From contig JALIZF010001750.1 of NCBI GenBank assembly GCA_029948255.1, positions 372,001 to 436,000 of the forward strand: a stretch of DNA of 64,000 bases. The letters are read 5' to 3'. The position numbers and the translations under genes are program-made. The stretch is from Telmatactis stephensoni (Eukaryota > Cnidaria > Anthozoa > Actiniaria > Isophelliidae). The notes beneath the pieces are model-generated. The model worked only from the letters and a program-made list of their open reading frames with translations, was not told the DNA's origin and ran no database searches. Below are positions 60,692-64,000 of the stretch, piece after piece. Position 1 is the first letter of the stretch. Each line of letters starts with the position of its first letter.

Positions 60692-62602
60692 ATGCAACGC
60701 CGACCCTTTCCAAAGTCAAACGACCAAGACGTAGACGACGTCGTTTCCAAAAAGGTATGTCGTTCGTGTTTGTACAAGTAGCTGCTCTGTTCGCAGTGAT
60801 ATATATCCCTTAACCAACAAAGCAGCTTTTCTGCTAAGTGTTTCGAGCTCTATTTAGATGGTGTTAATGAACTTATATGAGTTTACTAATCGCTCCTTAT
60901 GCAAATAGACTTAGGTTGTTTATTGTTTGGATCATAAGCTTATACAACTTTATACGCCCTAAGTGATAATCATTTTAAGGCAAACACTAATATGGATGAG
61001 GAAGAATTCAACCTTTTACGTACATTCACCGTTTTCTATGATTTGCTTGTTTGATTTGGTTAAACGAAAGCTCGTGGAATCAGTGGAATCAATGAGGACC
61101 AAAATTCCTTCGGATGGCAAATAAGTTAGGGAGTGTTTACATGGCACTAGGATCTTCCTAGCACTAAGGATCATCCTAGCAGGCGAATCATCCTACCTAC
61201 TATACATTTACTGCATTCTGTTTAGTAGGATTATCCTAGTACCCGAAGTGAAGACACTAATTTCCATGTAAACAGAATGCAGTAAATGTATAGCGGGTAG
61301 CATGATTCGCCTGCTCGGATGATCCGAGTGCTAGGATGATCCTAGTGCCATGTAAACACCTCCTCAGTCTCTCCAAATATCAAATATAAAAGTGAATTTG
61401 TCACGTCACCATTTGTAATATTTTTATTTTATTATATTTATTTATCTTATATATACAATTAAATACACTTAAACTCCAGCTACTAGCAGCCTTTTTGGTA
61501 GCAATTTATCAATGAGTGATTTGGCATTGTATGATAAAACAAGTAGCCATTAGATTTTGTGTGCCTGCAAGAGACTAGACTCTGTGCCTATGTAGGCACT
61601 TGCTGTATAGATCCATGCACCATTTATTGGAAGAAATCATAAATTAGTCCTTGATTATTTCATAAGGCTATCTCTCTATATAACAATGTTTTTCCTGTTT
61701 TCTTGTAGCAAGAAGACAAAGATGAACGAAACTGGATTTTCTTCATGCTTTCATACCCTCTAAAGAAGCACATGTCTACAGTAGAGTTATTCACACAATG
61801 GTCAGCCTTATTGGTGATCTTCCCTGTTGCTATTCTGGCAATCTACCTTCCCAGTGTACTAGCAGCTCGTTTTCACATACAAGAAGGCCATTATGGAACA
61901 GGGTTAATCAGCCTCTCAGGAGTGTACCTTGCATTGATTGGATTCTTTTACTGCATTTTCTCAAGGACAGAGCCAAGGATTCCATCAGTATGCATTATAC
62001 TTGCAACTACCTTTGAGAGGATTGCAATAATTGGTGCTTGTAGTTACATCATACACAGGCAGCAACTACTTCCTGTGTCTTTTATGTTGGCAGGGGCAGG
62101 GGCAGACTTTGGACTCGCTAGCATTGCCATCTGCTTGTGGTTTTCTAGCTCTCCCAAGGCCTCTGTGACAAATTACTTTAGTTCCATTGCTCAAGTAATG
62201 TCTTTGAGATCACCAAAGATGAATTATTCCTCATCTGCGGTACAATTTCTAGGTTTATTTCAGATAATTGCTGCTTTTGTTTTTCTTGCTTTGCCAAACT
62301 TTGCCAATATGACTCTGCAGTTGAATAACATTCATGGCCACCAAAGAGGTTTGATATCAATAGCTTTCATGGGATCATTAGCAATAGGCTGTATAAGCTT
62401 TTGGTCTGGTGGGGCAGATAGTAAGGCATTTAATATTGCAGCAGTGTTCTTTCGTCTTGCCCTCACTATACCATATGTTACGGTTGTTAATTTTCTGCAG
62501 CAGATTCCATTTGGGCTGGCAGGATATTTTCTATGCATTGACATATCCAGTGTTTTAGTTATTTTAGTAACACTTTACATGGATAAAAAACAAGTTAAGT
62601 GA
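60692..62602 (+). CDS. Eight-helix membrane protein of unknown function, copy 2, two exons
   Basis: Exon 1 is 60692-60754 and exon 2 is 61709-62602; splice sites, frame and length (318 residues) match copy 1. Compared with it, exon 1 differs at two residues (S/P and A/V). Exon 2 differs at 14 residues within the first half (for example Y/I, P/R, V/G, V/F) but at only 3 in the second half (C/W, A/V, A/V), with just 4 silent changes in total. The changes fall mainly in helices 1-4 and their loops. Topology and the four-plus-four helix repeat are as in copy 1. The intron is short (0.95 kb) because it lacks the 2.0 kb element. Function unknown. Confidence 0.82.
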
Positions 62603-63773
62603 TATTACCATGGTTTTTAACTATAAAGTATAGAATATAGTCGAGTATGCAGTGGGTGATGTATATGTACAAAGGCAATAGTCTTGACCATGAAGATCTC
62701 GACTGTTTGGTTTAGGGTGGTATAATGTACCCCATTTGGTAATGTATTTAAAACATACTCAAGTCTGTTAGATAGTAATCAGGATAGTTAAAGTATAACA
62801 ATATATATTAAGAGGAGATTTTTTTCAATGACGAGCTATAATGGCGAAAAGCACCAAAAAGTAGACCTTTGTGTGAGTTTTAATCCAAATTTTTGTTCTG
62901 GATTAACACTCAAATCCTTTTTCTAACGATTAAAAACCGATGTATGAAGGTATAAAATGGATTTTTGAATTGTACAAAGACTTTTTCTTGACGTTGTATT
63001 GGGATTAAGCTTTTTCAAGCTCAATATATAGAAAACATAGCAAATGAGCAAATGAAGTTGTAAACCTCATTTTCGATCCAAATTTTCGTTTTGGATGAAC
63101 ACTTTGATTCAACTTTCATTGGCCAAAACTACTTACAAACAACTTCAACTTTCTGACAGAAATGATTTTAGTTTTGTATAACAGCTATTCTTCAACTCAG
63201 GAGTTTTTGTCGTTCACTGCTCGAACTTGAAAAAAATCCCCTATTAACCTTTTTGACTATGTAGGTTACTGTTATTTGTAATGGTATTTTTTAAATGTAA
63301 TTTTTTACCTATGATACACATATAATCATGGAAAATGTATTTCAGTTAAAGGTTTGATACAAAAATAAAAAGACTTAAATTGTAACTCGAGAAAAATGAA
63401 TCATTCATTCTTGTGAGCAGCAAGAAAATTGAGACTCCATACACCTGTATCACTCCATATATCCAGCTGTCCCAGTCATCCAATTATTACAAATTATACT
63501 TGTGATACTTGTGATACTTGTGATACTTGTGATACTAATGATACAAAGATTAATATCCATTTTATGATTTTTTTTCCAAAAACAAAACAGAAAAGATTTA
63601 ATTTTTGAGATGATTATAAAGTCGTTCTCCCTTTCATTCGCTAGTCCAAGTGCACCATTCCAAATTTTCCAATATAAACAAGTGCATGTGATTGACACTT
63701 TATTAGCTTTCATTGTAGCGAACCCACGTCCTCCATTTGGTACGCGCTCTCAAGGCTTCTGGCTGATAGCAAG

Positions 63774-63932
63774 ATGAGCGTATATGATAAAACATCCCCT
63801 ATGAACGACATTCTGGTAAGGGGAGAGGAAGCGAGACGAAGAAGATCGAAGAAACGCCGTCTCCAATCCGATGAATCGATTCCAGTTGATTCCAACGTGC
63901 GATTGCGAAGAGAAATTGAGCCCGAACACAAG
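63774..63932 (+). CDS. Probable first coding exon of a further gene, continues off the right edge
   Basis: ATG at 63774 opens 53 codons that end at a good donor (CACAAG|GTACCT). The encoded peptide is strongly basic, with the cluster RGEEARRRRSKKRRLQSDES that could serve as a nuclear localisation signal. Local sequence is richer in G+C and CpG than its surroundings, as near promoters. No domain was recognised, and the remaining exons lie outside the window, so the call rests on start context, splice site and composition only. Confidence 0.5.
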
Positions 63933-64000
63933 GTACCTGAATAAATTCATCTTTCCTTAAGAAAAGATGTTTTAGCAACATCTTTATAGACGGAAATGTA

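Larger units (their letters stand above)
56458..63655 (+). repeat. Tandem duplication, unit 2 (7.2 kb)
   Basis: Head-to-tail copy of 47664-56457. It ends near 63655, where CCCTTTCATTCGCTAGTCCA passes into unique sequence. Unique to this unit are the 256-bp MITE at 59443-59698 and about 510 bp at 58105-58650, which starts with a pyrimidine tract (CTCCCCCTCCCTCTCTCTCC). Its gene and most repeats match unit 1. Confidence 0.9.

Overview
The window is animal nuclear DNA, AT-rich and crowded with small repeats. Its genes have many short exons with GT-AG introns. The gene set and the dense mix of short inverted-repeat elements and tRNA-derived SINEs point to a marine invertebrate, most likely an anthozoan cnidarian (coral or sea anemone). 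That placement is inference; nothing in the window fixes the species.

Layout from left to right. (1) 973-3542, minus strand: the 5' part of a sorting nexin 16 gene (PX domain), running off the left edge. (2) 3543-10150: repeat-rich DNA, dominated by a 1.6 kb TTAA-flanked palindrome broken by a 1.9 kb insertion with a 16-bp target duplication, then a tRNA-derived SINE. (3) 10353-11233, plus: a two-exon gene for a small secreted protein of unknown function. (4) 15315-17634, minus: an intact five-exon cathepsin L gene; 20736-24891, minus: a second cathepsin L-like copy whose last exon is frameshifted. (5) 28096-42808, minus: an 18-exon gene for a fold III PLP enzyme of the diaminopimelate/ornithine decarboxylase family, in which several family active-site residues are replaced. 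(6) 46502-47212, plus: an intronless Maf-type bZIP transcription factor. (7) 47664-63655: a head-to-tail tandem duplication (about 8.8 and 7.2 kb). Each unit carries a two-exon gene for an eight-helix membrane protein built from two related four-helix halves. (8) 63774-63932, plus: a probable first coding exon of a further gene at the right edge.

The genes do not form one pathway. Two local processes stand out. The cathepsin pair shares a nearly identical catalytic exon amid diverged exons, as expected from gene conversion. The membrane-protein pair differs by far more amino-acid-changing than silent substitutions. Because the two duplication units are so similar, insertions present in only one unit (a SINE, an 88-bp MITE, a 2.0 kb TAA-flanked element and a 256-bp MITE) can be seen against the empty site in the other, which gives exact element ends. 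Exon structures were assembled by hand from splice sites, reading frame and family motifs; no transcript data were available.
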